Source: Acanthochlamys bracteata (Eukaryota; Streptophyta; Magnoliopsida; Pandanales; Velloziaceae). From it: a stretch of DNA of 64,000 bases. The stretch's first letter is position 1, and the number at the start of each line of letters is the position of its first letter. Location of the stretch: NCBI GenBank assembly GCA_019914995.1, contig CM034130.1, positions 8,556,001-8,620,000 of the forward strand, in the 5' to 3' direction. The position numbers and the translations under genes are program-made. Below the pieces are notes generated by a model that ran no database searches, was not told the origin of the DNA, and saw only the letters and a program-made list of their open reading frames with translations. Below, piece after piece: positions 1 to 13,198 of the stretch.

Positions 1-2701
1 TGCATAGTTGAAAGAAAGAAACAGAAGAATTGAACAGTTGACCACGTTCAAACAAATTTAACGAAATACTTAATAAAGAAAACAAGAGAAGCATGAGCAC
101 TGACTGATGAACGGTTGGTTGAATTGAGACCCAATAAGAAAAAAAAATTAGGTCTAGCTCAGAAATTGGGAACCCAAATAATCAGATTATTTATGCTGAA
201 ATAAATAAATATATATAGAAGATTTTTTTTTGACAGAAAAAATTAGTAGCATAGACATAATTTTTAATCAACAGAAAATTAAAATATGGTTATTTAAAAT
301 ACAATATTTTATAAAAACTAAATTTTATATTTATTTTTTAAAGAATTATTATAAAGTAATTTTTAATATATTAAGCTCGTTGGTATTATTTATCAAAAAA
401 ATTATTTTTATTATATATTTTTAATATATATTTTATAATTACATAAAAAAATAAAATACTTTTTTATTTTAGAAAAAATTTATTAGCAGGTGTCTGTCAA
501 ATAATTTATGCTGAATAATATGAAGTTATTGTTTATTAGCAGGTGTAATTGCAGAGAGTCACTATCATAGTTTGGCGAGAAAGCAAATTTTTCACAAAAA
601 ACGCTCGCCGTCAAAAATGGTGGGCTATGAAAAAAACACATGACACCCGCGCTTTAATTTAATATAATAGTACAACCTTAGTTATGGACTTGCTATTATT
701 TGAATCTTTCATTTTGGCTTTCTATAATTTTACTGATAATAATTTATCAAATTGTTCAGTTTTAGAAATAAAAAATATTTCAAACATCACCCTTTCTTTT
801 ACATTTTATTTTGATTTATTTTTAGGGGTTTGATTTTAGGATTGGTAATTAATTGAAACAATATTTAAGAAATACTTGACGGTGTTTATGAACTTTTTTT
901 TCATTCTTAAAAAATTTTACAGACTTTCAATAAATGTTTTATGATATTTTATAATATATTTTTAAATTTTAAAAATATAGATGAATTAAATATCGTACAA
1001 TATATATTATTAGCATTATTCTTTTAGGTAAAAAAATTAAATTTATTTTTCAAATATTTTTTATTTTAAAATTTCTTTTATAAGAGTATTTCCAAATGTT
1101 CTCTTTTATATATGTAACAAGACGACTTTTAAATGATAATTTAGATAATTTGCTCAAATTTTAGTTAAATTTCAAACTTTATAATGTCGTCGGAGCTCTC
1201 TTGTTGTTTGTCAGCGAGCAAACTCTGAAACATTGGGTTAGAAATAAGTCATTAAGAATGAGTTACAATAAAAAATATTATTAAAATTTAGTTTAATTTT
1301 GAAGTTTTTTTTAAAATAAATTAGAAATAATTTATTGTATATTCTTATAATAAAAAGTGATATAAAAATAAATTTTTAGTGAAAGAAATGAATTATAATG
1401 GTAAAAAGAATGTATCTCAAATGCAAAAGTTTGTCCAAAGTAAATGCCAACTTTGGAATCAATTTCACTTTCTTCTTTCAAGAGAACAATGCTGCGAATT
1501 TTTTCCATGAAACGCAAGCACTTGAATACTTGCGGAAAGTGCGCAATGCAGATAGCCTGATCAATTACTTTGTTTCTTTGTTGGTAAGGTAACCTAAAAA
1601 CAAAACAAAACAAGCAAACGGTTTTTGTTGTCGTATAAAAAAAACTGTGTTTTAATCGCATCAAAATAAATTTCACAAAAATAAATTTAATAAAAATAAA
1701 ATTCGATAAAAAATATAATTTATTAAAAATAAATTTTAAAATAATAATTAAAATATATAAAATAGAAATTGAATAAAATTAAGTGAAAGTAAAATTTCAT
1801 ATAAAATAAAAATAATAAATAAAATAGTAATTAAAATAATACGTAAATTTACAAACTTAAATTTTAGATTAAGAAAGTAAAATTCAGTAATAATTGAAAT
1901 ATGACTTAAAAGAGTGAAATAGAACTTCAAAATTATCTGTAGAGATTACACACAAACACACATCTTGCGAACATGGCCTACCTTTGTGTACGACGAGCTT
2001 GCGACTATCCTTGTAGAAGTATGAAATGGCCTACCTTTGTTTTCGCAAGTAAATTTCACATATGAGATTCCATGAGGAGTAAAATTTGATAGTAGTAGTA
2101 AAATTAAAATTAGTAATTAAAATATATAAAATAAAATTTTATGAAAAATAAAATATGTTTTAAATATTCGCAATTAAATTTTATAACAAATAAATTAAAA
2201 ATAATATTTAATTTTATATTTTAATTATTTTTTAAAATAAATTAAAAATTGAAACATAAAATTGTATTAGAAAGTGTAAAATTAGAAAAATTGAAACTAA
2301 AAATTTTATATATAAAACTAAAAGTTTTAATTTTTTATACAAATAAAATATATAACCTATTCAAAATTTTACTTATCACGGAAGAAAATGAATTTTCGGA
2401 AGAACTAAAAAACGCCCTTAATATAAAAGTGCTAGTAAAATTCCGTGTAACTGAGACATGCCATTTTCATCCCAAAACAGAAATGCATCAGTAAAACCTT
2501 ACACTTAATTACATTCCCACATAAACCACAACAAACAACGACATCAACCACTAAGTAAAATCAAGCATTACAATTCATTTCATAATTCATTTGTGTACCC
2601 AACAATAAGATTCTATTATAGCAGAACACAACTAACCATCCATACTCAATAACATCATAATTCAGAATAAAATCACAGCAAACTGAAATCGAACATGGAT
2701 C
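1..2701. other. AT-rich gene-poor stretch at left edge
   Basis: No convincing gene is visible. The stretch is dominated by A/T homopolymers and short T/A-rich words, and the open frames in it are low-complexity Lys/Ile/Phe/Asn strings without a known domain. A 7-bp inverted end pair (TGACAGA at 231, TCTGTCA at 493-499) may mark a small MITE. A 15-bp word (ATGGCCTACCTTTGT) occurs near 1974 and again near 2026. The last roughly 170 bases before 2702 probably belong to the 3' UTR of the neighbouring AN1 zinc-finger gene. Confidence 0.5.
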
Positions 2702-3142
2702 TCAGATCTTAATGATCTTAGCTGCTCTAATGACAGGGTTGGCTTTAGCAATCTCCGCCCTGCCAAAAGTCTTGTAGTCGAATGAACAATCATGTGTGTC
2801 CGAATAACGATGGCGAGGACAAAATAGGTGCCCGCAACGACACCGGAATCCGGTAAGTCCTACCCTCTTCCTGCAGCTGCTACACCTGTTCACATACTGT
2901 TGTTCTGCAGCTGCCGGAGCTTCAGTATCGGGTACGGGTTCAGCCGGCTTGACGTCGTTGTTTAGCTCGGATACAGAGGAATTTGCCGGAGATTCAGGAG
3001 CTGGAAATTCTTGGGAAGGTTTGATGAATAAAGGTGAAGGAGGTGGTGGTGGTGGTGGTGGTGATGAAGCTGGTGAAGGTGATGAAGTTGGTTTCAGAAT
3101 CTCAGCTTCGTCTTTATCAAAATTACAGCTTTCTCTTGCCAT
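2702..3142 (-). CDS. AN1-type zinc-finger stress-associated protein lacking A20
   Basis: An intronless 146-aa protein. The N-terminal half is low-complexity and acidic, with a run of eight prolines near residues 28-36. The C-terminal half holds an AN1 zinc finger with the usual spacing: CSSC at about residue 86, then [14 protein letters not shown] and YSDTHDC. The end ([18 protein letters not shown]) is typical of plant stress-associated proteins (SAPs), which are ubiquitin-linked modulators of abiotic stress responses. Most plant SAPs begin with an A20 finger; none is present here and the first 80 residues have no matching Cys set. The ATG at 3140-3142 opens the only frame covering the finger. 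Upstream, a good minus-strand donor (GGTT|GTAAGT, near 3345) suggests a 5' UTR intron, which would suit the family. Confidence 0.88.
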   Translation of the reverse strand: MARESCNFDKDEAEILKPTSSPSPASSPPPPPPPPSPLFIKPSQEFPAPESPANSSVSELNNDVKPAEPVPDTEAPAAAEQQYVNRCSSCRKRVGLTGFRCRCGHLFCPRHRYSDTHDCSFDYKTFGRAEIAKANPVIRAAKIIKI

Positions 3143-3620
3143 TTCTTTTAGCTTTTTAAATCGAAAATTTTCGAATGAAAAATTATGCTTAAAACAATTG
3201 AGTAATTTTACAAAGATCTAACAGTATCTCATCACAAGCTGGTAAAATGAAAAACTAAAGCAGAAGAAAAAGAGAATGAATATTTCTACAGGAAATTAGG
3301 AAAAGAAAAAAAACCCAGAAACAATTTTCGAACTAAGAAACTTACAACCAAAGAAATTCAATTCAATGGAACATGAAACCAGCTGTAAAGGCTCAGCAAT
3401 AACCAGCTCAAAAAAAGAATCAATTTCTGCAAATTGCTGCAAGAAAAGAAGACGGATCGAAGAAGCAGAGAGACTAAAGCAGAGATCTCGATCAATCGAT
3501 CGTTCAGATCGAGAAGAAAATGAAGAAAGATAGGGGGAGGTGGTTGGGTTGAATTTGGTGAGAAGAGGAAAGCAAGGGAAAGGAAAGAACTCTGGGAGGT
3601 GGTGGAGACAGAAAAGAGGC
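3143..3620 (-). promoter_or_regulatory. Probable 5' UTR with intron of the AN1 gene
   Basis: Directly upstream of the AN1 start is a U-rich region. A strong minus-strand donor, GGTT|GTAAG, sits at 3345/3346, and plausible acceptors lie within about 20 bases of the ATG. The minus strand above the donor is a purine/pyrimidine-biased leader. Leader introns are common in plant SAP genes, so I infer a non-coding first exon at roughly 3346-3600. The transcription start and the exact acceptor are not determined. Confidence 0.4.
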
Positions 3621-3622
3621 AA

Positions 3623-5769
3623 TCAATTCATTAATTTATAATTATAAATAATTGAATATTTTATTTGTATTTTGTTATTTACTATCATCATCAATTTATG
3701 GAGAAAAATAATTATTGTCAGTTCAGAAAAAAGAAGATGCTTTACAGGATAATGAAATTGATGTTTCAATAGATAATATGATAAAAGAATACAGACATAA
3801 TATACGCTTTTCTTAACAATATAATTTCACTATAGAGTAATAGTTTCAGACATTTGATATTATTCATAATTAAAACTATCATAAAAAACTTTTCTGATAA
3901 AAAGGAAAAAAATATTAAAGAAATGAGATTTATGGATGGATAATAATGCAAATCTGCAGTTTGGTTATTGGTAAGCAAGAGCTACTGAAAACTAGTCTAT
4001 ATGCTTGTTATACTTAGGTATTGCAATTTTCAATATTACCAAAATAGTTTATTATAACTGTTATAATAAAGTGAAGATTGTTTTGAAAAAAAAATTGTTG
4101 GAACTGTCCTCTTATAAGAAATTAAACTACTTATATTTGGATGGTTAAAATACATTCTCTGACTTGGACAAATAATTTTATCTCTAAACTGGTTGAGCTG
4201 TATAGATGGCTGTTGTTGTATTTTTTTGAGGGTGCAACAATTAATTGCTCATAGTCATAGGCTTTCCCTCCTTGAATGAGTTTATTGAATTAATCTGATC
4301 AAATATTCAAATGCAAAGTTCATGAAAAAAAAATGGATAAGAAACTCATTGATAAAATAAAAAACCTTAAGGGCAGAACTTCAAAATTAGTTTGTATACT
4401 TCAGCTATTCTTTACAGTAAGAAGATATTTGATTACACTTAAATGTATCTTTTTTTAATCTACAAAATATAGAAGTATATGAAAAAAAAAATTCTATATT
4501 ATTTTTATAAAGAATTACTAAAAACATAAAAATTAATTTTTACTCTCTTCTATTTTTATGTACTCTCAATTCGATTACACCATTAATTTTTTTGTTAAAA
4601 CATGAAACTAAGGTCAACTAAATAATTTTGGAACAGGTGTGTGCAGTAGTCTAACCGAACCAAGACAGGGAAATCAAGAACAGAAAATGTAGCCAACAAC
4701 AATTTTGGTTTTTTTTATTGGAAAATTTAGACAGGAACATTTAAAATAGAATATTAAGAGAGCAAAAATTATATTAATTAGAAACAACATGAAAATAAAA
4801 AATAAGAGAGTCATGAACATTACCACTTCACAAAGTCTCGATAAAACTTTTAATGAATGCCACTTGAAAAGTAAACAACAAATCTTGTAGTAAAGTAAAT
4901 TGTCGTGGTTTAACATGATACGAGTATAGATGCACTTTGCAAGTTTGTTTGGTAGTATTTTGGAAAAGATAGAGAAACACAACTACCTACTCGATCATGC
5001 AGCATTCAATCATTTACAATTTTAATTAAGCAGTTGGTCTCTGAAACATTTCTTCGTTCATACAATATCATACTTTGCACTATCAAACCTGCAACATTTC
5101 AATACCAAAGTTCTTATAACACCTAAGGAAGAGGGCAAAAAGACGAATGAAATCTTAACGATCCAATACAGATTCTCAGAACTGAAGAACAAGAACCGAA
5201 AAAGGAATTACAGTAGGCATGATTGTGTTCTTTTCCATTTTACTATCAACAAACGAAGTATACATGCTATACAAATGAACACAAAACCACATCCGGAACA
5301 GGTCCATGTAACTTCACAAAGATGAGAAGTACTTAGTAACTTAATGGGCACAACAACGAAACGACATATGTATATACAACAAAGATTTTGGAAAGAATGA
5401 CTACTTAACCAAGAAATTCAGAGTGAAGGGAATCATTTGGTCAGAAGAAAAGGTACCTGACTTGCTTCGGTATGCTCATTGCCTCAAGGGCAAGTATAAT
5501 TTAGGAATGAAAACTCCTCATCCGTAGACATATTCTGCAGGGCATGATAGAAACACCGGCTATTGACACACAAAGGGTAGTTACCTCGCATCCAACTTGC
5601 AAGAACTGCCGAATCAATTCCCGTCAGAAAACAGGCTTTCAATAAAAGGTTTGCTAGAGACTCAACTGCTAAGATAGAACCTCATCGTCAGCTTATCTCA
5701 AAATCTCAGACATTCAATACCACCAATGTAGGAGTTGTCATATAGGAAGAAAAGAACAAGGATCATACT
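3623..5769. other. Intergenic region and probable lipase 3' UTR
   Basis: No coding signal is seen between the AN1 gene leader and the lipase stop codon at 5770. From about 5000 to 5769 the base composition is less AT-extreme and resembles transcribed untranslated sequence, so part of it is probably the 3' UTR of the minus-strand lipase. The 3.6-4.9 kb part is AT-rich with no recognisable repeats or domains. Confidence 0.45.
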
Positions 5770-8700
5770 TCAAACTGCTTCATCAAAAACACCCGCATTC
5801 GATTGTATTGCAGTCTTCCTAGTTTTTAGAACCTTTTCCAGTGCAGATTGACACCTGAACAGAAACAGAATAGACAGTGTCAGCACAACATTGAGCCTAA
5901 TCTGAAGATTTCTCTTCTTGATTGGGAAGTGTCAAGAAAATCATATTAATTTCTTGTTGCTGCCAGAACTGGAAGGTTTCTAAAATCAAATAAAAGGTAT
6001 CCCACAGAATAAACTACTGGTAAGTCATTCCCAAATAAATGCCAGTTCCAAAGAAAAGGTATAACTGATGATGCTAAACTCTTGAAGATTCCACAAATTA
6101 CACCTTCCGAGCAGAGGAAACATGCAAAAAGATCACTCAATTTTCAAAGAAAAACAGCTGGGTAACCGATATCTCAACTGCAATTAATGGGCCTAAGGCA
6201 GTAACCTAAAGTAGACAAATTCGTAATATATACACAACAGCTTAACAATTTCAACAAAATAGGAAGAACTGGAATAAAAATGTAAATAAGGACTTCGGCT
6301 AAAAAATACCTCCAGGGAAGGTGGTCAAGGAACATATAAGGTGTTACAATGATATCTTTGAATGCCTCCCTGTCTGCCACAAAAGCCTTGAGAAGAGATT
6401 CTTTATCACTAACCTTCAAGCTTTTCCATAACGAAAAAGTGCTCCTCTTTTCAGGTACTATATGTATTATAAGTCCTGCTAGAAACATCTGTGTGGTCTC
6501 ACCCAAAGAGATTTCCATTGAAGAAGCACAATCATTCAAATAAGAAGACACTTCTTCATGTAAGAGATCATTAGTACTACCAAGGCCAGATAATTCACTG
6601 TTACTTCCAAACCCATCACTCCCAAGGACATTATAGCTGCTATCTTCATCTATGGCATTGGACATAATACCATTGTTAATTTCCTCATCAAATAGAGCAT
6701 CCTCCTGATGAAGCCCTTGATCGAATTGACAGTTTCCTGCAGTGTGATACTGCTAATCAGAAAAGCCGTAAATACTGATATAAACCTTGAGAGACTATTG
6801 CAATATCTGTGGAAGTGCATCCATAGACATTCATCATACAATAATTTACATTACTATGTAAGAAAGCCTTACCTATAGCAGTATGTCTCATCCTACTTTT
6901 ATGAATAGGGTCGCTTTTAACTTTCATGGTGCCTAGTCGGGAAGATGTATCACACACATTCTTGCTTTCTCCATTCTCAAGACATTTATTAAACTGAAGA
7001 ACTTTACGTGCAAGTTTGGACAACATTGCAGAATTTGCTGAAGAAACATCAGCAAGAGCAGCTACTGCAGCAGCACGTAGTCTGAGGATTGAGTTGACTG
7101 AAAGGCGTGCAGAAAATTCATCATTGTAGACAATGCTGTATAAAACAATGTTTAACACATTAGTTAGAACTCAGACAATCAACCTTGTTGCCAGATATAA
7201 AGAAATCATATCTGAACCCACCTAGTTACAAAATCTTCACATGCTTCAGCTACTACTTTATCTAGACAAGGAAGTGGTCCATAAGCATAGACATGCAAGT
7301 TGGGGTATCTCCGGTACAGCTGAAAATTAAGCAAAAATGAGAAGAAAGTTAATGCCGCCTGGTATGTTATTCTGGCAATGAATCTTATAAACATTTATAA
7401 ACTTTTAGATACTTGTACAACAAACATAAACCCGAAAATTGTTCCAATTTAAATACTCCTAAACGAAATTCTCATACATGCATACAAAATGCTGCAAAAT
7501 TCAAAAAAGTGATGATATAGTCCCTTATGGCTACAGAAACAAAACCTCATCAACTTTAACAAACACGCACAATGCTCCTCAACTTCAAAGTTAGTATTAG
7601 ACACCTTTTTGAAGTATGCTTGTTCTTCAAAAGACCCCCGCCCCGAATTTATGTCTCAAAATTCAAAGTATGCATAAATTTGCACAACAAGTGTATAACA
7701 TTGCTAATAAAAAAATCCTAACATCAACAGTGGCCATGTTTATATAAAAATCAAAGACCAACTGCTCCTGAAAAAATATTACGAAAGACCAAGAACAAGA
7801 GCATAGCTTGATGCTTGATGTGCATGCTTACCCTTAAGCCTAATAGTGTAGCAACAGAACCTCCCAAGGAATGGCCCACAATAACAACTTTGTATCCATA
7901 ACATTCACATCCAGGTCCCAATAATGAGGATAGAAGTCCATTTGCATCTGATGATTTATAGACAGAAGAATGAGTAAAATAATGTCTCCAATCAGTGGAA
8001 TCATATTTCCAGAAGAATGCATAAAATTGAAGGTAATAATGATACAACAATGCTACCACCATTAGTGGGTATGCTGAAATATGAAAATATATATAAACAG
8101 AAAGAACTTCATATTCTCAAGTCTTATGAGATAATCCACCAGAGTTTGTAAGGCTTTTATTAACCATACATGCAAACAAGACAGAGCAAAACTAACAAGC
8201 ATAAAATATAGTCAAATGGATACCTAGCAGGCTGGTTCCATTACTCAGCCTATTGCTTGACCATCCAACATTTTTACCTATCAATAAACTTCATGTGTAT
8301 TCCATGACCCACATCATGTGCAGATCTTGGATTTCAATTTGTTTACAACTTTTTTAATATAAATGTACTTATAATTTAGTAAAATTGTTATTTCAAACAA
8401 AAACATTCACGCAATGAATACATTAGGCATATGCATTCTAGGTAATTGTGCATATGACTGTGATAGTGACTGGATCTGGAGCTAACGTACTGTTGGAGTA
8501 ATCAATACTAGTTTAAAATGGGGGAAGTTAGATAAGAACCCACTTAGTTAAGAATTATATAATGTATTATTATGTAACAGAGATTATGGAGTTGGATTTA
8601 ACAGACCTAACTGGTGTAGGAGTTTGAATTAAACTAGATCTTGCTCTCCACTTTGCTCTCTCAAGAAGCACACTGATATTAGGATGCCTTTAATGTTAAG

Positions 8701-10292
8701 TACTTTCCTAATTAGGTATTCTGGAAGTTACTTGTATTAGGAACCTATAGTAGGCTTACAAGTTTTAAAGGATTGCATGGCTTGAAACAATCACCAAGTA
8801 ATGTTCAATGAAGTATTGTGTTATTCAGACGACATCTGTGGTTCCGAACTCTGTATATATCCTAGATTCTATTGGAGATGAAGACTCTTCAATAAGTCAA
8901 GGGTCTAATAATGCTTACATCCCTATCAACCTATAACTGCGTATACTATCTTAAATACTTCCATCCATTATGGTAGCCCATCCTTCTACACTCACTTAAA
9001 AAGCAAGCAGAGTATGGATGAGGAGAAAAACAAAAATAAGATACACGTTATCTCACCCTTTACAGACTCATTTTTACTTTCCTCTCTCTCTCTCTCTCTC
9101 TCTACTCACCAAAGCCAAATATTTAAAAAACACAACAAAGAAAAAAGAAAAAAAAGTTTAACATTTAATGAAAGCAAGATCATGACAAACAGGAAACTGG
9201 TTCAACAGCATGAAGTTTACTACAAAATCAAGAAAATAGACAAAGGTAGAAATTGCCGCATCCAGTTGTGGAGTTGCCAACCTTTGGTAGAAAAAGATAG
9301 TTGCCTTGACATGACAAGCCATGAACCTTACCGACACAAAGATATCAAATAGAGAATGCCAACAATAAAACATAACATGAAATTTCTCACAAGATTTAAA
9401 GGATAGTAGCATTCTAACCTCTCTCTGCTGGGGGTCCATCAACCTGCATAAATAATTCTCGAGCAGATTCAACAATACCTGAATGCCCAAAGTGTGGGAA
9501 AGATGAGAAAACCCTTTCTCTTACGCTTGAAGATAAATGGTCACTACTGCAAAAGAAAATCAGTTAACATCAGAACAGATGACCTTCTTCATGAAATGGA
9601 CTAGATCTTAGTACACAGCTGAAACATCCACAAGTGCATCTATCATTAAATAAGATTAGATATTCTGATTTAATTCCAATCTAAAATTATGAGCATTCGC
9701 ACATTCACAACATGCTAGTGAAATTAACAGATTCTATACCATTCAGGTTTTTTTTACGTGATCTAGCATATAAATTGTGAGAATGGTTGATATTTAACAG
9801 ATGTAAATCTTGTTGTCAAAGATGAATGATTCACTGACACAACAGTAGCAGGTTGCAAAATGCTTCGTGCTTCATGGAGAAAACATTATGGCAAAAAGTA
9901 TATTCAGAAATGCAAATCCTTCTAACTATCTTAAAAATTCCAACTTTGTCTAAAGGTTTGAAGAATATCCTTAAGACTCCTTGTTGAATTGAGGTTCAGA
10001 AAATAGATTCTACAAAAGGACCTTAAAACACATTTAGGAGATCGAGGTTAGGGGAAAACATTTCCCAAAACTAGATTGTAAAATCCCTCTGCCGACAAGC
10101 AAATTTTTTAAACCATGTTTCAACCTCAATCCTTAGTGGACTTTTATAAGAAAACTTTTTGGGCGAAGTTACCAAAAAAAGATTAAAAAATAAAATCATC
10201 TTGAGGAAGATGTATGCATGGGGTCTAAATGGCATTGTACAAGTAGACTATAAGTGGTGACAAAGGAAATAAACACCATAATCATAGTCGTA

Positions 10293-10337
<45 letters not shown>

Positions 10338-13153
10338 TTTCTTGATCAAGCCGTCCAAGTCTTCCATTGAAAGAGAGCAGTCCCTACACAAACCATCAGT
10401 TAAGAGGTCCTCAGGAGTTTCAGTGCCACGGACAGCAATGACAACGGACTTCACTTCATGTAGGACAACAACAAAATAAGCAGCCTCACGCCTTGTCTGG
10501 AGGATAAAGACACTCACAATTTTGAATCAAATACATTAAACAGTAGAATTTGCAAGCTAAGGGCATAAGGAAACAAGTTCTTAGCATTAAGTCTCAATAC
10601 TGATCTTTTAAGAGCTATTACTCAGAACCAATATATGACACTACATGGCATATATTTAAATCAAACACATCAAAAGAACAATCAGACGTTTAACTCACCA
10701 AGCTTTGGTTACCATAACCAGATTATTGAAAAATTGGTGAGCTTCAGATGCATACATTTTCACCATGTACTGAGAATGTGAAAATGTGCAAGTAAATGTT
10801 CAGAGCATACATTTTCCCTGATTTCATAACTTTTGGTCAAAGTTCTTTTCTTTTCTTTACCAAGATAATTATGCAATATCATTGAAATTACTTAGTAGAT
10901 AACATGCACAGTGTTATTTAGTGTCTATGCATCTCTTCTTCACAGTATCCAATGATTATGCATTCTTGTCTGACAAATTGAGTAGTTCGAATTTTGTGCT
11001 AACCTTCATTTTAGTAGCTCGTGGAACTTGTGAACAGTATCAACAAAGATCAAGATACAATGCATTCTGAGAATGAGGAGCAATACAAAACTACTAGAAC
11101 CTTACTTGACAAACACGCCCATGTCGAAGGGCTTCAGGCGGTAAATTAATGCATCGCAGGAAGGCTGCTGCATGACCACGCCACCAGTTATCACCTTCAA
11201 GAGCAGGACGCCTGCAAAATGTCCAGATAATGTTGAAACAATATTGCATCAAGAAATGATGATAAGGGAATCCTAAAGAGCAAATTCACAATCTTTAACT
11301 AACTTCTGCAAATTATAGCAATGAACCCAGTGTCTATTTAGATCAGTTGTCACTGCCTGTTCAAATATAACATTAGCAACAACAATAACAACAACAAACT
11401 AAGTCTTTATCCCACTTGGGCCGGGTCGGCTAAATGAATCACTTGTTTCCATTCCGTCCAATTATAGATCAAATTCAGTGAAGAGCTAATTCCTCTAAAT
11501 CCTTTGCCACCAGCCAAAGCAAAGTTAATTTTGATTTACCTATTTTTCTCCTAAAGTGTTCTAATAGAATCGCATCACTTTTATTTGCTGCAGTAGCTTT
11601 AGGTTTGTGCAAGACATGTCCAAACCTCCTAAGTCTACCTTTCCTTAACTTATCCTCGATTGACACGGCCGCTGCTTGTTAACGTATATTCTCATTTCGT
11701 ATTTTGTTCATTGTATACCCACACATCCATCTTAACATCCTCATTTTTTCTACATTTATCTTATGAATATCTTGACCATTGATGGTTCAAAGCAACTACA
11801 GGCTGGAGAAATGCAATAAGCTCAAAAGCCTAGAGCAAGAGCTCCTCCCAAGAAAGCAACTGCAAACTTATGGCTAAAGGTTCAAACCCATTTTTTTATA
11901 GTAATTAAAAAGGACTTAGAAGCTTGAAACAGTGCTATAAAAATTCAGTTAAGCAGATTAGGTACCAATGCTAGATAAGTACAGCATTGAATCTCTCACA
12001 ATTTTTTTTTTTAAAAAACCATTGGGAGAGCTTGGTGTGACTAGGTAGGACTTGCGAAATAATGCAACTATATGGCGTTGGTGTTACTGCATTATCATAT
12101 ACCTACCATGATGTTATAGATCATAACTGTGTTACAAACCTGCCACGAGACCACGGCGTCAAAACACCTTGCCTGTACAACCATGCACATGGAAACAGCA
12201 CGGGATTTCTTCCAAAGTCCAGAAGGGGTCCCTGCATAAGAGCAATAATTAGCAAAGACCATATCTAACTGACTTGAAATGAATGGAACTTCTTAAGAAT
12301 CTAAGAAGGACCGTGTATGCAGCTTCAGCAAATGGGTGGAAATTTGTTGCCTCTCGAATTCTCTCTTCAGGAGCCTGACCAATTTCAATGCACAAATTTG
12401 TGGGTTGCCTTTGCCTCTGTAATAGAGCAAGCCCTGGACAAATATTTTGTAAAAACTTTTATCAACATGCTCTTGCACAATCCACATGTAAGCGAAAAGG
12501 TAACTCCACCAAATTGCTACTAATTCAAGATAACAGTTGACCCAAAATCTCATTGCAAACATTGGGAATTTAAATGTACCCAGTTAATCTACATGAAAAC
12601 TGGACTTTTCTAATGACAAAGCCCTTAACAAGTTAAACTCTGGAGTGAGCTTTCTAGAACTGCGCTTACACCTTCAACCGTACCGCTACAATGAATGTGC
12701 ACTTATAAATTAATCTGAAAACAGAACTTTAGTGTATCTTGATATTTTATAGAAACTATGTCAATTTCCAAAAAACAAGAATCCCACTTTCTTGTATATT
12801 ATGATCGTAAGATAGAGAAAATATTAGTATAGATTTGTAAAAGAAAATTCATAGCTTCGCATAAACAGATAAAAATTTTAATTAACTGTACATGATTCAG
12901 CATCCTCGAAGTTATGATGATAAATAACTCAATATCTATCCCAAGACTAAAGAAGAAGAACCTGCCAAGAATTCCAAGTGTCCTGTGCCAGATGCGCGAT
13001 ATGCCACCAGATCGCCTAAAAGTCTTGCTACAGAGTAAACCTCATCTTCTTCTAAAACACTCCTACAATATGAAAGATAGAAGGATCAAATATCTACGAG
13101 CGCATTGAAAAGTTTAGACTAGTCTGTCACCAAAAAAAAAAAAAAAAAAAAAA

Positions 13154-13198
<45 letters not shown>

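Noticed and set aside
8491-8990. Stretch beginning TGTTGGAG with some resemblance to a solo LTR of a Copia-type retroelement
   Set aside because: The start and a few promoter/poly-A-like words fit, but I could not find matching target duplications, a clear 3' end, or any internal retroelement sequence. Too weak to annotate.
10681-10770. Possible extra lipase exon reading FFNNLVMVTKAW on the minus strand
   Set aside because: Exon 8 (ending RHGRVCQ) already joins in phase to the conserved TRREAAYFVVVLH exon at 10496, so this piece is intronic.
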